10,010 bases of DNA from Chloroflexota bacterium (GTDB taxonomy: Bacteria > Chloroflexota > Anaerolineae > Anaerolineales > JACQED01): contig JACQED010000143.1 in assembly GCA_016200785.1 (NCBI GenBank), positions 1 through 10,010 of the forward strand. Direction: 5' to 3'. The stretch's first letter is position 1. Every line of letters starts with the position of its first letter. A program made the translations under genes and the position numbers. The notes under the pieces were generated by a model, which made no database searches, was not told the DNA's origin, and saw only the letters and a list, made by a program, of their open reading frames with translations. Positions 1 to 5,417 of this stretch are shown here, one piece after another.

Positions 1-201
1 GGTGCCAGGTCTTTCCTCGGTCGCGCCCCATACGAAGCCGGCTTGATACTGCTCGGCCTCAGTCTGGCCCTCGGCCATCGCCGCCGCATCCACCGTCGCC
101 TCGAAAGCGCGCGGCAGTTGCTTGGTGACGCGGCCGTTCTCGTCGCGGGCACGCACGCCGTAGGGGATGTCTTTCCAGTAGTAGATTTGGACTTTTGTCA
201 T
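1..201 (-). CDS. Virulence-factor domain protein (PF13769-like), 3' end beyond window
   Basis: The first 67 residues are visible; the C-terminus runs off the window. The protein opens MTKVQIYYWKDIPYGVRAR and continues with GRVTKQLPRAFEATVDAAAM. This resembles the small 'virulence factor' domain family PF13769, whose members show a YWRDIP-like start, a basic strand, then a helix containing an RFQ.AID.AAM-like stretch. The family's biochemical role is not established and the name should not be read as evidence of pathogenicity. The ATG start has an AAAGGG Shine-Dalgarno-like stretch about 5 bases upstream and lies 9 bases after the stop of the preceding gene, so the two are probably co-transcribed as the distal part of the TrmB operon. 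The family call is from recalled motif pattern; the coding call is firm. Confidence 0.72.
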   Translation of the reverse strand, partial: MTKVQIYYWKDIPYGVRARDENGRVTKQLPRAFEATVDAAAMAEGQTEAEQYQAGFVWGATEERPGT

Positions 202-210
202 AAGGCCCTT

Positions 211-492
211 TCAAGCGGACTCACCGATGGTGCGCTGGACGACCGGATGAGCCGTGATGTTCCAATAGTCGGCGAAGAATTCGACGAGGCCGTGAATCAC
301 CGCCGGGTCGTCGGTTTGCATGACCCAGAAGGTCTTCTTCGGCGAAGCGCCCACCACCTCGTAGCGAGCGATGGTCTGATATTTGCCGACATAGGGACTG
401 CGCCGCTCCCACTCGACGTAGGCTTGCCGGTTGGCTTTCATTTGTTCCAGCGTGACGCCGGGTTTGGCGTCGCCGATGACCACGAAGATCAC
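211..492 (-). CDS. Small conserved protein, DUF3303-like / dimeric alpha-beta barrel type
   Basis: This encodes 93 residues starting with GTG (MIFVVIGDAKPG), preceded by an AACGAGG ribosome-binding site 4 bases upstream. It lies 26 bases after the TrmB regulator gene and 9 bases before the next gene, so it is the middle gene of a three-gene operon. The pattern is a beta strand (IFVVIGDAK), a helix (TLEQMKANRQAYVEW), a strand (ARYEVVGAS), a strand (FWVMQTDD), a helix (AVIHGLVEFFADYW) and a final strand (ITAHPVVQRT). This is the ferredoxin-like layout of small dimeric alpha/beta barrel proteins and resembles DUF3303 proteins, including the 'DDP' turn before the second helix. No catalytic residues are recognisable and there is no signal peptide or membrane segment. 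Function is unknown; a sensor or small-molecule binding role is only inference. Confidence 0.7.
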   Translation of the reverse strand: MIFVVIGDAKPGVTLEQMKANRQAYVEWERRSPYVGKYQTIARYEVVGASPKKTFWVMQTDDPAVIHGLVEFFADYWNITAHPVVQRTIGESA

Positions 493-518
493 TGGGCCTC
501 GTTCTCAGACAGGCGCGC

Positions 519-920
519 TCAGAAGCCGCCGATGTTCTCGGCGGCGGCGCGCATGATGCGATCCAGCAACTCCGATCCGTTCCCCGGGGCTTCGAGTTGA
601 GGGACGAGTTGCTCGACGATGCGGGCGATGCGTTCGTTCTCTTGGGCCTGGGCACGCAAGCGCGCCTGATACATGGCTGGGAGAGCAATGCCGGGGGGCC
701 GCGACACGTGACGCGCGGGGCGGCCGGCGCTGATGATGATCAGCCCTTTGTCGCGGAGGGAGATGAGGACGTCGTAGATGCGCTGTCGCGGCACGCAGGC
801 GCGGTCGGCGACTTCAACCGCGGTCGAGTCGTCGTGACCGAGTAGGGCGAGATAGGCCGAGGCTTCGTACTTGCTAAGACCTATTTCAGTTAGCCGCTGG
901 ACGGTGAGGGTTGAGTCCAC
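519..920 (-). CDS. TrmB-family HTH transcriptional regulator (short form)
   Basis: This is a DNA-binding regulator of 133 residues with a TrmB-type winged helix-turn-helix at about residues 7-70. It carries the family signature LTEIGLSKYEASAYLALL, a recognition-helix segment CVPRQRIYDVLISLRDKGLI, and a wing with SAGRPARH. A charged helix with coiled-coil character follows (about 84-112), as in TrmB dimerisation regions. The large sugar-binding C-terminal domain of full-length TrmB is absent, so any effector is unknown. The GTG at 918-920 was chosen, with AGGCGG 9 bases upstream. A longer frame opens at a TTG (987-989), but that codon lies beside the -10 element and its extra 23 residues would be encoded across the promoter and palindrome. 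The gene is first in its operon, and the methyltransferase/CMD genes lie directly upstream. Autoregulation through the palindrome at 957-974 is likely but inferred. Confidence 0.85.
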   Translation of the reverse strand: MDSTLTVQRLTEIGLSKYEASAYLALLGHDDSTAVEVADRACVPRQRIYDVLISLRDKGLIIISAGRPARHVSRPPGIALPAMYQARLRAQAQENERIARIVEQLVPQLEAPGNGSELLDRIMRAAAENIGGF

Positions 921-956
921 GCCTGTTTTCCGCCTGCCACTTGAATGCCGGACAAT

Positions 957-974
957 CACCACTCCGATGTGGTG
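957..974. promoter_or_regulatory. Inverted repeat, candidate TrmB operator
   Basis: The site reads CACCAC, six bases, GTGGTG: a perfect 6-bp inverted repeat with a 6-base centre. It begins 1 base downstream of the -10 hexamer and covers the expected transcription start of the regulator gene. A bound repressor there would block initiation, so this is the natural candidate for autoregulation. The symmetry is seen directly; the binding role is inference. Confidence 0.5.
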
Positions 975-975
975 T

Positions 976-1005
976 ATATTAGCACACAAAAAAGGTCGGA
1001 GTCAA
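976..1005 (-). promoter_or_regulatory. Sigma-70-type promoter of the trmB operon
   Basis: On the minus strand the -35 box TTGACT (1000-1005) is followed by an 18-base spacer and the -10 box TAATAT (976-981). A TGC triplet directly in front of the -10 gives an extended -10. The expected start of transcription is near 969, about 49 bases before the GTG start of the regulator. The surrounding sequence is the most AT-rich stretch in this part of the window. Confidence 0.75.
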
Positions 1006-1017
1006 CAGTTTCGGTTG

Positions 1018-1040
1018 AATCTGACCAAACGGCTCAGATT
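1018..1040. repeat. Short inverted repeat spanning the methyltransferase stop codon
   Basis: AATCTGA and TCAGATT form perfect 7-bp arms around a 9-base centre. The repeat covers the TGA stop of the methyltransferase gene and lies 12 bases upstream of the trmB promoter -35. It could be a weak hairpin at the end of the upstream transcript or a second upstream operator. There is no T-run after it, so a classical intrinsic terminator is not supported. Confidence 0.35.
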
Positions 1041-2056
1041 TGGGCAAGTGACAGCATGGCTTTGAGGTTGTCCATCGAGATCGTCGGCGGCAGGTCACAA
1101 CCGCTCGTCAAGATGAAGCCTCCATCGGCGCTGGCGGCGTCGATGCAGGCCTGGCCGGCCAAACGAACGTCGTCCGGGCTTTTCTGGTTGAGAACCGACA
1201 CCGGGTCGATGTTCCCGGCAAGAGTGATCTTGCCGCCCAGCCTTTGCTTGGCGACGGCCATGTCCACCTTGTAATCGAGGCTGAAGCAACTCGCGCCGGT
1301 CTCGGCGATGGACTCGAGTTTGTCCGTCGTGTTGCCGCAAATGTGCAACCAGGTATAGGCGCCGTGCTCTTTGGCCCAGCCGATGAGCGGTTTGAGGTAC
1401 GGGAGCGAGAAGGTGCGAAACACCCGATCCGAGATCAGATCGCCCGATCCGGTCGGATCGGCGATGGAGAGCATGGGGATCACCTTCTCCTCGACGAGCG
1501 GCGTGTAGAATTGCTTGACCAGTCGCGTGGCGAAGTCAAGCATTTTATGGACTTCGTCTTTCTTTTTGAGCGTGGCTTTCATGAACGGCTCGACGCCGTA
1601 CATCTGCCCGGCCAACGTGAACGGCCCCCACGTCGTCACCGAGACGACGACTTCGTCGCCGATATCTTTCGCCACCATCCGCGCCGCTTCCCGGATGTTC
1701 TGAATCACGGGGTCTTTCTCGATCACCGTCACATCCGTCCCGACGATTTCGTCGGCTGTCTCTTTGACCAGCGCCGCTTCGAGGTCCGGCGCGCCGAGGG
1801 GGCGCTCTTTGATCTTGCCGCCGACCGCCGCCGCGAGGTAGTTGTTGTAGCCGGAGCCGACGTAGACGATCGGGCTGCGAAGTTCCTCGTTGGTCTTGAT
1901 GATCATGTCGGCATAGGCGCGCGGGTCGGCGATCATCTCGCCGAACTGATTTTGCCAGTGGCGGATGGTCCACACGCCGCCGCCGAACACTGTGGCCGGG
2001 ACGCGGCCCGCCGATTTCAGTTCGAACGCCTCAAATATCGCTTCCTTCGGTTTCAT
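1034..2056 (-). CDS. URO-D family methyltransferase (MtaA/CmuA-like, zinc type)
   Basis: This 340-residue cytoplasmic protein has the uroporphyrinogen decarboxylase-like TIM-barrel fold (PF01208). It shows the features of the methyltransferase branch (MtaA, MtbA, CmuA), which transfer methyl groups between a corrinoid protein and an acceptor such as coenzyme M or folate. The zinc-ligand pattern is visible as H238-x-C240 in LHICGNTTDKLESI plus C320 in FILTSGCDLPP. The barrel motifs SLDYKVDMA and LAGNIDPVSVL are also typical. True HemE lacks this His-Cys-Cys set, so haem synthesis is unlikely. The ATG was chosen for the GGAAGG site 8 bases upstream; a longer frame starts inside the upstream gene. 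Its start overlaps the CMD gene by 26 bases, so the two are translationally linked. No corrinoid protein is present in the window, so substrate and acceptor are unknown. Confidence 0.85.
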   Translation of the reverse strand: MKPKEAIFEAFELKSAGRVPATVFGGGVWTIRHWQNQFGEMIADPRAYADMIIKTNEELRSPIVYVGSGYNNYLAAAVGGKIKERPLGAPDLEAALVKETADEIVGTDVTVIEKDPVIQNIREAARMVAKDIGDEVVVSVTTWGPFTLAGQMYGVEPFMKATLKKKDEVHKMLDFATRLVKQFYTPLVEEKVIPMLSIADPTGSGDLISDRVFRTFSLPYLKPLIGWAKEHGAYTWLHICGNTTDKLESIAETGASCFSLDYKVDMAVAKQRLGGKITLAGNIDPVSVLNQKSPDDVRLAGQACIDAASADGGFILTSGCDLPPTISMDNLKAMLSLAQI

Positions 2057-2462
2057 CGCTTTTCCCTTCCAATTGCCGAAACTTGCGAAAAGCCACTGAC
2101 AAAGTAGATGACTCGGCGATAGCGCCGGCCACGAGCAGGACGTCAAAGATTTCGTCCAGCGTCGCGCCTTTGCGCTGTGCGGCGCGCATGTGCGCGATCA
2201 AGCAGTGCTCGCACATCAGCGCGGCCGAGGCCGCTACCGCCGCCAATTCTGCCGTCTTTGGGTCGATCGCCTTCGGGGTGTCGTAGAGTTGCCTGCCCTG
2301 CAAGACATGCGGCACAAACACCTCCGGGCGGCGGCTCAGAGCGCGCAGGAGCAAGCCCACCCCGCCGTCGCGCTGTCGCAGATACTCGAGGACAGTCTCC
2401 GCCGCCCGCTCGTCGTTCTGGATTAGCGAGGCCAGTTCGGCCAGCAGGCGTTCACGCTCCAC
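2031..2462 (-). CDS. Carboxymuconolactone decarboxylase / AhpD-like protein with CxxC
   Basis: This 143-residue protein of the CMD/AhpD fold carries an intact AhpD-type redox centre: E72, then C84-E-H86-C87 and H91 in ALMCEHCLIAHMRAA. The Glu-to-first-Cys spacing of 12 and the Cys-x-His-Cys-xxx-His pattern match what is known of AhpD (E118, C130, H132, C133, H137). A thiol-peroxidase or thiol-disulfide role is therefore plausible. A GTG start at 2460-2462 is preferred, because the longer reading from ATG 2526-2528 adds a basic 22-residue tail translated through a palindrome and has no ribosome-binding site. The GTG itself has only a weak GGGG about 10 bases upstream, so the start is uncertain. 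The gene lies between a second CMD gene and the methyltransferase, whose start it overlaps. Confidence 0.82.
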   Translation of the reverse strand: MERERLLAELASLIQNDERAAETVLEYLRQRDGGVGLLLRALSRRPEVFVPHVLQGRQLYDTPKAIDPKTAELAAVAASAALMCEHCLIAHMRAAQRKGATLDEIFDVLLVAGAIAESSTLSVAFRKFRQLEGKSDETEGSDI

Positions 2463-2486
2463 AGGACGGTTGCCCCGGCCAAAGGC

Positions 2487-2520
2487 CAGGCGGGATCCCG
2501 GCCGGCCGGTATCCCGCCTG
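2487..2520. repeat. GC-rich palindrome between the two CMD genes (REP-like)
   Basis: CAGGCGGGAT and ATCCCGCCTG form perfect 10-bp arms. The 14-base centre, CCCGGCCGGCCGGT, can extend the stem by four more pairs after one mismatch. The element sits between the stop of one CMD gene (2538) and the preferred GTG start of the next (2462). It looks like a mobile-type dispersed palindrome or an intra-operon mRNA hairpin. There is no T-run, so it is not a standard terminator. A genome-wide copy number was not available. Confidence 0.6.
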
Positions 2521-2537
2521 AACCGCATGGCGGATGG

Positions 2538-2969
2538 CTAATAGGTGCCGTGGTCGAACTGGGAGGCGGGAAGGTATTCCCACTTCTCGCCCTTGCGATG
2601 CTTTCCGGCCACGTCGAGTGTCTTAAGCGCGTACTCAAAGGCGTACGGGATGCCCGGCCCGCCGGGGACGAACCCTGCCGCCACAGTGCCAACCACGCAC
2701 GTCTCCAGAATCTCTGCGTCGGTCGCGCCGGCTTCAATTGCGGGGACGACGTGGATCAGGCAGCGCGGCGACATGTAGGCGATGCCGACAGCCACAAACA
2801 TCAGTTCTTTGAGTCGCTTGGGGATCGCCCCGTCGCCGAACACGGTCTGGTAGAACTGGGCGAAGGCCATTCCGTTGTCCGGAATGACGCCGTTGAGGAT
2901 CTGGTACATTCGCGGAACGAACTTCATGTTTTTTTTCATGAAGTCATTGACTTCTTGGGTGGTTGCCAT
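2538..2969 (-). CDS. Carboxymuconolactone decarboxylase family protein, atypical active site
   Basis: This 143-residue CMD-fold protein contains IPKRLKELMFVAVGIAYMS followed by SPRCLIHVVPAIEAGATDAEI and a C-terminal FEYALKTLDV helix. Compared with AhpD, the first Cys of the CxxC is Ser (S67), C70 is kept, and the following His is at C+3 (H73) rather than C+4. A dithiol peroxidase reaction is therefore unlikely. C91 lies in the next helix. The ATG at 2967-2969 was chosen because a perfect AAGGAGG (2975-2981) sits 5 bases upstream; an in-frame TTG six codons earlier overlaps that site. This is the best ribosome-binding site of the region and suggests strong translation. The 132 bases upstream, to the stop of the 92-residue membrane gene, contain no promoter I can defend, so read-through from the oxidase cluster is possible. 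Confidence 0.82.
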   Translation of the reverse strand: MATTQEVNDFMKKNMKFVPRMYQILNGVIPDNGMAFAQFYQTVFGDGAIPKRLKELMFVAVGIAYMSPRCLIHVVPAIEAGATDAEILETCVVGTVAAGFVPGGPGIPYAFEYALKTLDVAGKHRKGEKWEYLPASQFDHGTY

Positions 2970-3101
2970 GGGTGCCTCCTTGGGCAAACTAGAATGCGGG
3001 TTGGTGAGAGCGAGCGACTGACAATTGGCGATTGGACATCAGAGATTGTTCGATAGCAGCCTCCTTTCCCATCGCGGTTCAGAAATCCGAGCGCGGGCCT
3101 T

Positions 3102-3380
3102 TCACATCGGGATGAAAAACCAGCCGCGCCTCTGGGCAATGGGCGTGTAGATGAACCAGAACAGCAACAAGCCACCGAAGACCAGATTCACCGGATCGAA
3201 AGCGCGCGACAGCGCGTAGTACAAAAGGCAGAGGACGATCAGCCCGTACGGAAGATTGCGAAGCCAGCCGGGCGCGGCCCCCCGGCCCGCCTGCACTTCG
3301 CCGGCGTATTCTTCCACGCCGGGAGGCAACGGAGCGTCCGGCGCAGCTGGCGCCTTTGAGGCGCTGTCAGAATCTGTCAT
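3102..3380 (-). CDS. Small two-helix membrane protein of the oxidase cluster
   Basis: This 92-residue protein has a hydrophilic, Ala/Pro-rich N-terminus containing GVEEYAGEVQAG. Two hydrophobic segments follow, at about 43-58 (LPYGLIVLCLLYYALS) and 64-79 (VNLVFGGLLLFWFIYT), then a basic end. Its start overlaps the ccoS-like gene by 14 bases, so it belongs to the oxidase operon. The acidic 'GVEEY' just before a membrane helix recalls the N-terminus of CcoP (FixP), where a GIEEY-like motif precedes the anchor. However, there is no CxxCH haem site, so it is not a functional CcoP. It may be an accessory subunit standing in for the CcoP anchor or CcoQ. Assignment rests on position and this weak motif, and no specific family is recognised. 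Confidence 0.72.
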   Translation of the reverse strand: MTDSDSASKAPAAPDAPLPPGVEEYAGEVQAGRGAAPGWLRNLPYGLIVLCLLYYALSRAFDPVNLVFGGLLLFWFIYTPIAQRRGWFFIPM

Positions 3381-3534
3381 CTCGGTACGATCTCTCGTTT
3401 TCGATCATCGCGTGCTTGGCGGCCTCCACGTCGTCGAACTGCCCGTGCGCGCGCGCCCAAAACCAGCCGAGCCAGAAGAGTATGAGCATAACGGCGAGCG
3501 TCGCCAGGACGAGCCATGTTCCGGGGAGGATCAT
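3367..3534 (-). CDS. ccoS: cbb3 oxidase assembly protein CcoS-like (55 residues)
   Basis: This very short gene reads MILPGTWLVLATLAVMLI, then FWLGWFWARAHGQFDDVEAAK, ending in RSYRDDRF. A single N-terminal membrane helix (about 6-26) is followed by W-A-R-x-x-G-Q-F-D-D-V-E. This matches the CcoS/FixS pattern (PF03597), a helix followed by WAVxSGQFDDLE. CcoS proteins help in cofactor insertion and maturation of cbb3 oxidases. The start ATG overlaps the stop of ccoO as ATGA, and its 3' end overlaps the next gene by 14 bases, so translation is coupled on both sides. Codon use and spacing agree with a real gene. A CcoQ-type subunit is the alternative, but the GQFDD motif favours CcoS. Confidence 0.82.
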   Translation of the reverse strand: MILPGTWLVLATLAVMLILFWLGWFWARAHGQFDDVEAAKHAMIENERSYRDDRF

Positions 3535-4010
3535 TTCAACGTCAACAGATAGGCCGCGAGGTCATCCAACTCTTTGTCAGAAAGATAGGCGAACGACGGC
3601 ATGAGCGTGCCGGGGTTGAGAGCGCGCGGGTCCTTGAGATGCAGAATGTGCCACTCGCGCGAGTCGATGCGGCTGGCGACATGCGTGAGGTCCGGCCCCT
3701 GCCGCTCGGTGCCCCAAAAGACAGGGCTTTGATAGTAGTAATCGCCCTCAATCGACTCCGGCCCGATGTCGCCTTTCTGGTGAACCATGCCCTTGTTGGC
3801 TTCGGGCGCGCGCACCTGCTGGGTGTGGCAATACCAGCAACCTTCGCGCTTGTAGATTTCGCGCCCGCGCAACTCTTGATCCGTGTACTTGTGCGCCAGA
3901 GCCGTCGGGCCAGTCGCCTGTATCGCCGGGATGATGATTGTGACGATGATGCCGAAGAGCAAGGCCAACAGCGAGCCGACAGTCAGGTACACCACGCTCG
4001 TCTGCTTCAT
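3531..4010 (-). CDS. ccoO: cbb3-type oxidase monohaem cytochrome c subunit (CcoO-like)
   Basis: This 159-residue membrane-anchored cytochrome c has an N-terminal membrane helix (about 7-30) followed by the haem-c site C58-W-Y-C61-H62, set in GREIYKREGCWYCHTQQVRA, the CcoO/FixO signature. The family stretch YYYQSPVFWGTERQGPDL follows, with the sixth-ligand Met at 137 in GTLMPSFAYL. The protein passes electrons to the catalytic subunit on the outer face of the membrane. It is somewhat shorter than the usual ~200-residue CcoO. The start overlaps the ccoN stop as ATGA, with GGGAGG upstream inside ccoN, and its own stop overlaps ccoS as ATGA. As no diheme CcoP is present in the cluster, this is the only visible haem-c subunit; the external donor is unknown. 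Confidence 0.93.
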   Translation of the reverse strand: MKQTSVVYLTVGSLLALLFGIIVTIIIPAIQATGPTALAHKYTDQELRGREIYKREGCWYCHTQQVRAPEANKGMVHQKGDIGPESIEGDYYYQSPVFWGTERQGPDLTHVASRIDSREWHILHLKDPRALNPGTLMPSFAYLSDKELDDLAAYLLTLK

Positions 4011-5395
4011 TGGCCGCCGCCTCCCGCCCCGACGGGAACGGGCACAGGTTGCGCCGTCGGCACAAAGGCCGTGCGCCAGACGTTATAGGCGAAGATGACC
4101 TGGCCGACGACCATCAGCGCCCCGCCGAAGAAACGGACGCCGAGGTACGTCTGAAGCGATCGGACGGTATCGATGAACGGGATGCTGAACGACATCCAGT
4201 TCTGCGCCTGAATCAGCCCGGCGATCCACAACGTCACCATGAAGATAGTCAGGCCGACTGTGGTGAGCCAGTAGTGCCACTCCATGAGCGCGCGGCTGTG
4301 CATGGGCCGGCGAAGTAGCTGAGGCAGCATCAGATAGGTGAGCGCAAACGCCCAGAACGAATAGTCGCCCACGAAGGCGAGATGGCTGTGGCCGACGACC
4401 CAGTAAGTAAAGTGAACGAAGAGGGAGAAGGTGCGGAAGGATTGCGCCACACCCTGGACGCAAGTCAGCGCCCAGAAGAACGCGCCGGTGACGAGGAAGC
4501 GAAGCATGATGTCCGGCCCCACCCGATGCCACCGCCCTTCCATCGTCTTGATGAAATTCCAGATGAAAGCCGTCGTCGGCACAGCGGCGAGGATGCTGAA
4601 GACGATGGTGAGGTACTCCAGCCAATCGGGCGCCGGGCTGTAGAGTTGATGGTGCTGTCCCGTCCACACGCTCCACAACCCCCACAGCGCGAGGCGGTGG
4701 CTGTACAGTGGCTTGTCGGTCAGTTTCGGGAGGAGATACAGCGCCAGCCCGAGGCCGGCGGTCGTGAACCACGAGTTGAACAGGTTGTGGACGTAGAAAT
4801 AGTTGATGATGTTGTCGTTCATGCCGGTGTACGCGCCGGACGGATCCCAGACTTTGTTGCCGACCGCGTATACGCCGAGGAAGACGATCGTCGCCGCCAT
4901 GAAGTTCCACAGGCTGACGTAGACCTTCGGCTCCTCGCGTCGCAGGAACGTGCCCCAGATATTGATCGCGAGCAAAACCCAGTTCACGATCAGCAGAAGA
5001 TCCAGCGGCCAGATCATCTCGGCGTACTCGCGCCCCTGCGTGAGGCCCATCGGCAGGGTGATCGCCGCGAGGAGGATCAGCAGGTTCCACAGCCACCAGT
5101 TGATGTGCGCCAGTTTTTCGCTGTAGAGTTTCGTCCGGGTGAGGCGCGGCACGATATGCAGGATGCCGCCGACGTAGGCCTGCGACAGCCAGCCGAAGAT
5201 GGCGATGTTGACGTGCGCCGGGCGCAGCCGCCCGAAGTTCAGGTAAGGCTTGGCCGCCATCGGCACGAGGTCTTGCGCGGAAGGCACGAACAGCAGAATT
5301 GACAAGATCAGTCCCATGAAGACCGGAACAATCAGCCAAAAAACTGCTGAGAGAAAGAAACGTCGGCTGGCGCTGCCGGGTTCGGTGCTCCACAT
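4007..5395 (-). CDS. ccoN: cbb3-like (C-family) heme-copper oxidase catalytic subunit, lacking the usual active-site Tyr
   Basis: This 462-residue integral membrane protein has about twelve helices. All six metal-binding histidines of the family are visible: H61 (RPAHVNIAIFGW, low-spin haem), H203 (YVHNLFNSWFTT, CuB), H248 and H249 (WTGQHHQLYSPAPDW, CuB), and H336 and H338 (YWVVGHSHLAFVG, haems). In cbb3 oxidases the cross-linked Tyr lies six residues before the His pair on helix VII; here that position is Ser242. The H203-to-H248 distance is 45 residues, against about 49-51 in the oxidases and NO reductases I can recall, with the flanks still aligning. The Tyr position of A/B families (H+4) is Asn207, also unlike the Glu of NorB. 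Oxygen reduction is therefore uncertain. ATG is the only reasonable start; there is no clear ribosome-binding site, 22 bases after the TusA-DsrE gene. Confidence 0.92.
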   Translation of the reverse strand: MWSTEPGSASRRFFLSAVFWLIVPVFMGLILSILLFVPSAQDLVPMAAKPYLNFGRLRPAHVNIAIFGWLSQAYVGGILHIVPRLTRTKLYSEKLAHINWWLWNLLILLAAITLPMGLTQGREYAEMIWPLDLLLIVNWVLLAINIWGTFLRREEPKVYVSLWNFMAATIVFLGVYAVGNKVWDPSGAYTGMNDNIINYFYVHNLFNSWFTTAGLGLALYLLPKLTDKPLYSHRLALWGLWSVWTGQHHQLYSPAPDWLEYLTIVFSILAAVPTTAFIWNFIKTMEGRWHRVGPDIMLRFLVTGAFFWALTCVQGVAQSFRTFSLFVHFTYWVVGHSHLAFVGDYSFWAFALTYLMLPQLLRRPMHSRALMEWHYWLTTVGLTIFMVTLWIAGLIQAQNWMSFSIPFIDTVRSLQTYLGVRFFGGALMVVGQVIFAYNVWRTAFVPTAQPVPVPVGAGGGGQ

Positions 5396-5417
5396 CGTAG
5401 AGGCTAGAGATTGAAGA

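Noticed and set aside
921..989. N-terminal extension of the TrmB regulator from a TTG codon
   Set aside because: It would start beside the -10 element and translate through the palindrome; the GTG at 918-920 has a ribosome-binding site and begins just before the conserved domain.
1034..2056. HemE (uroporphyrinogen decarboxylase for haem synthesis)
   Set aside because: The protein carries the His-x-Cys and late Cys zinc ligands of the methyltransferase branch and lacks the N-terminal substrate-binding Arg pattern expected for HemE.
1244..2107. Long plus-strand open frame opposite the methyltransferase gene
   Set aside because: Its product is rich in Arg, Asp and His with no domain, as expected for the antisense of a GC-rich gene; the minus-strand gene has clear motifs.
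2057..2146. 30-residue N-terminal extension of the methyltransferase
   Set aside because: It lies inside the CMD gene and reads as unrelated sequence (Trp/Ser/Leu-rich); the ATG at 2054-2056 has a good ribosome-binding site and the family's usual start.
2989..3075. Possible 27-residue leader peptide with an internal AAAGGAGG in the gap before the first CMD gene
   Set aside because: There is no ribosome-binding site before its ATG, no start codon at the right distance after the internal AAAGGAGG, and the sequence resembles low-complexity spacer.
4382..5302. 306-residue plus-strand frame opposite ccoN
   Set aside because: Composition is extremely charged (Arg, Glu, Asp) and it mirrors hydrophobic codons of ccoN.
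4083..5393. 436-residue minus-strand frame overlapping ccoN in another phase
   Set aside because: It is Arg/His/Pro-rich with no membrane helices, while the ccoN frame has all the haem ligands.
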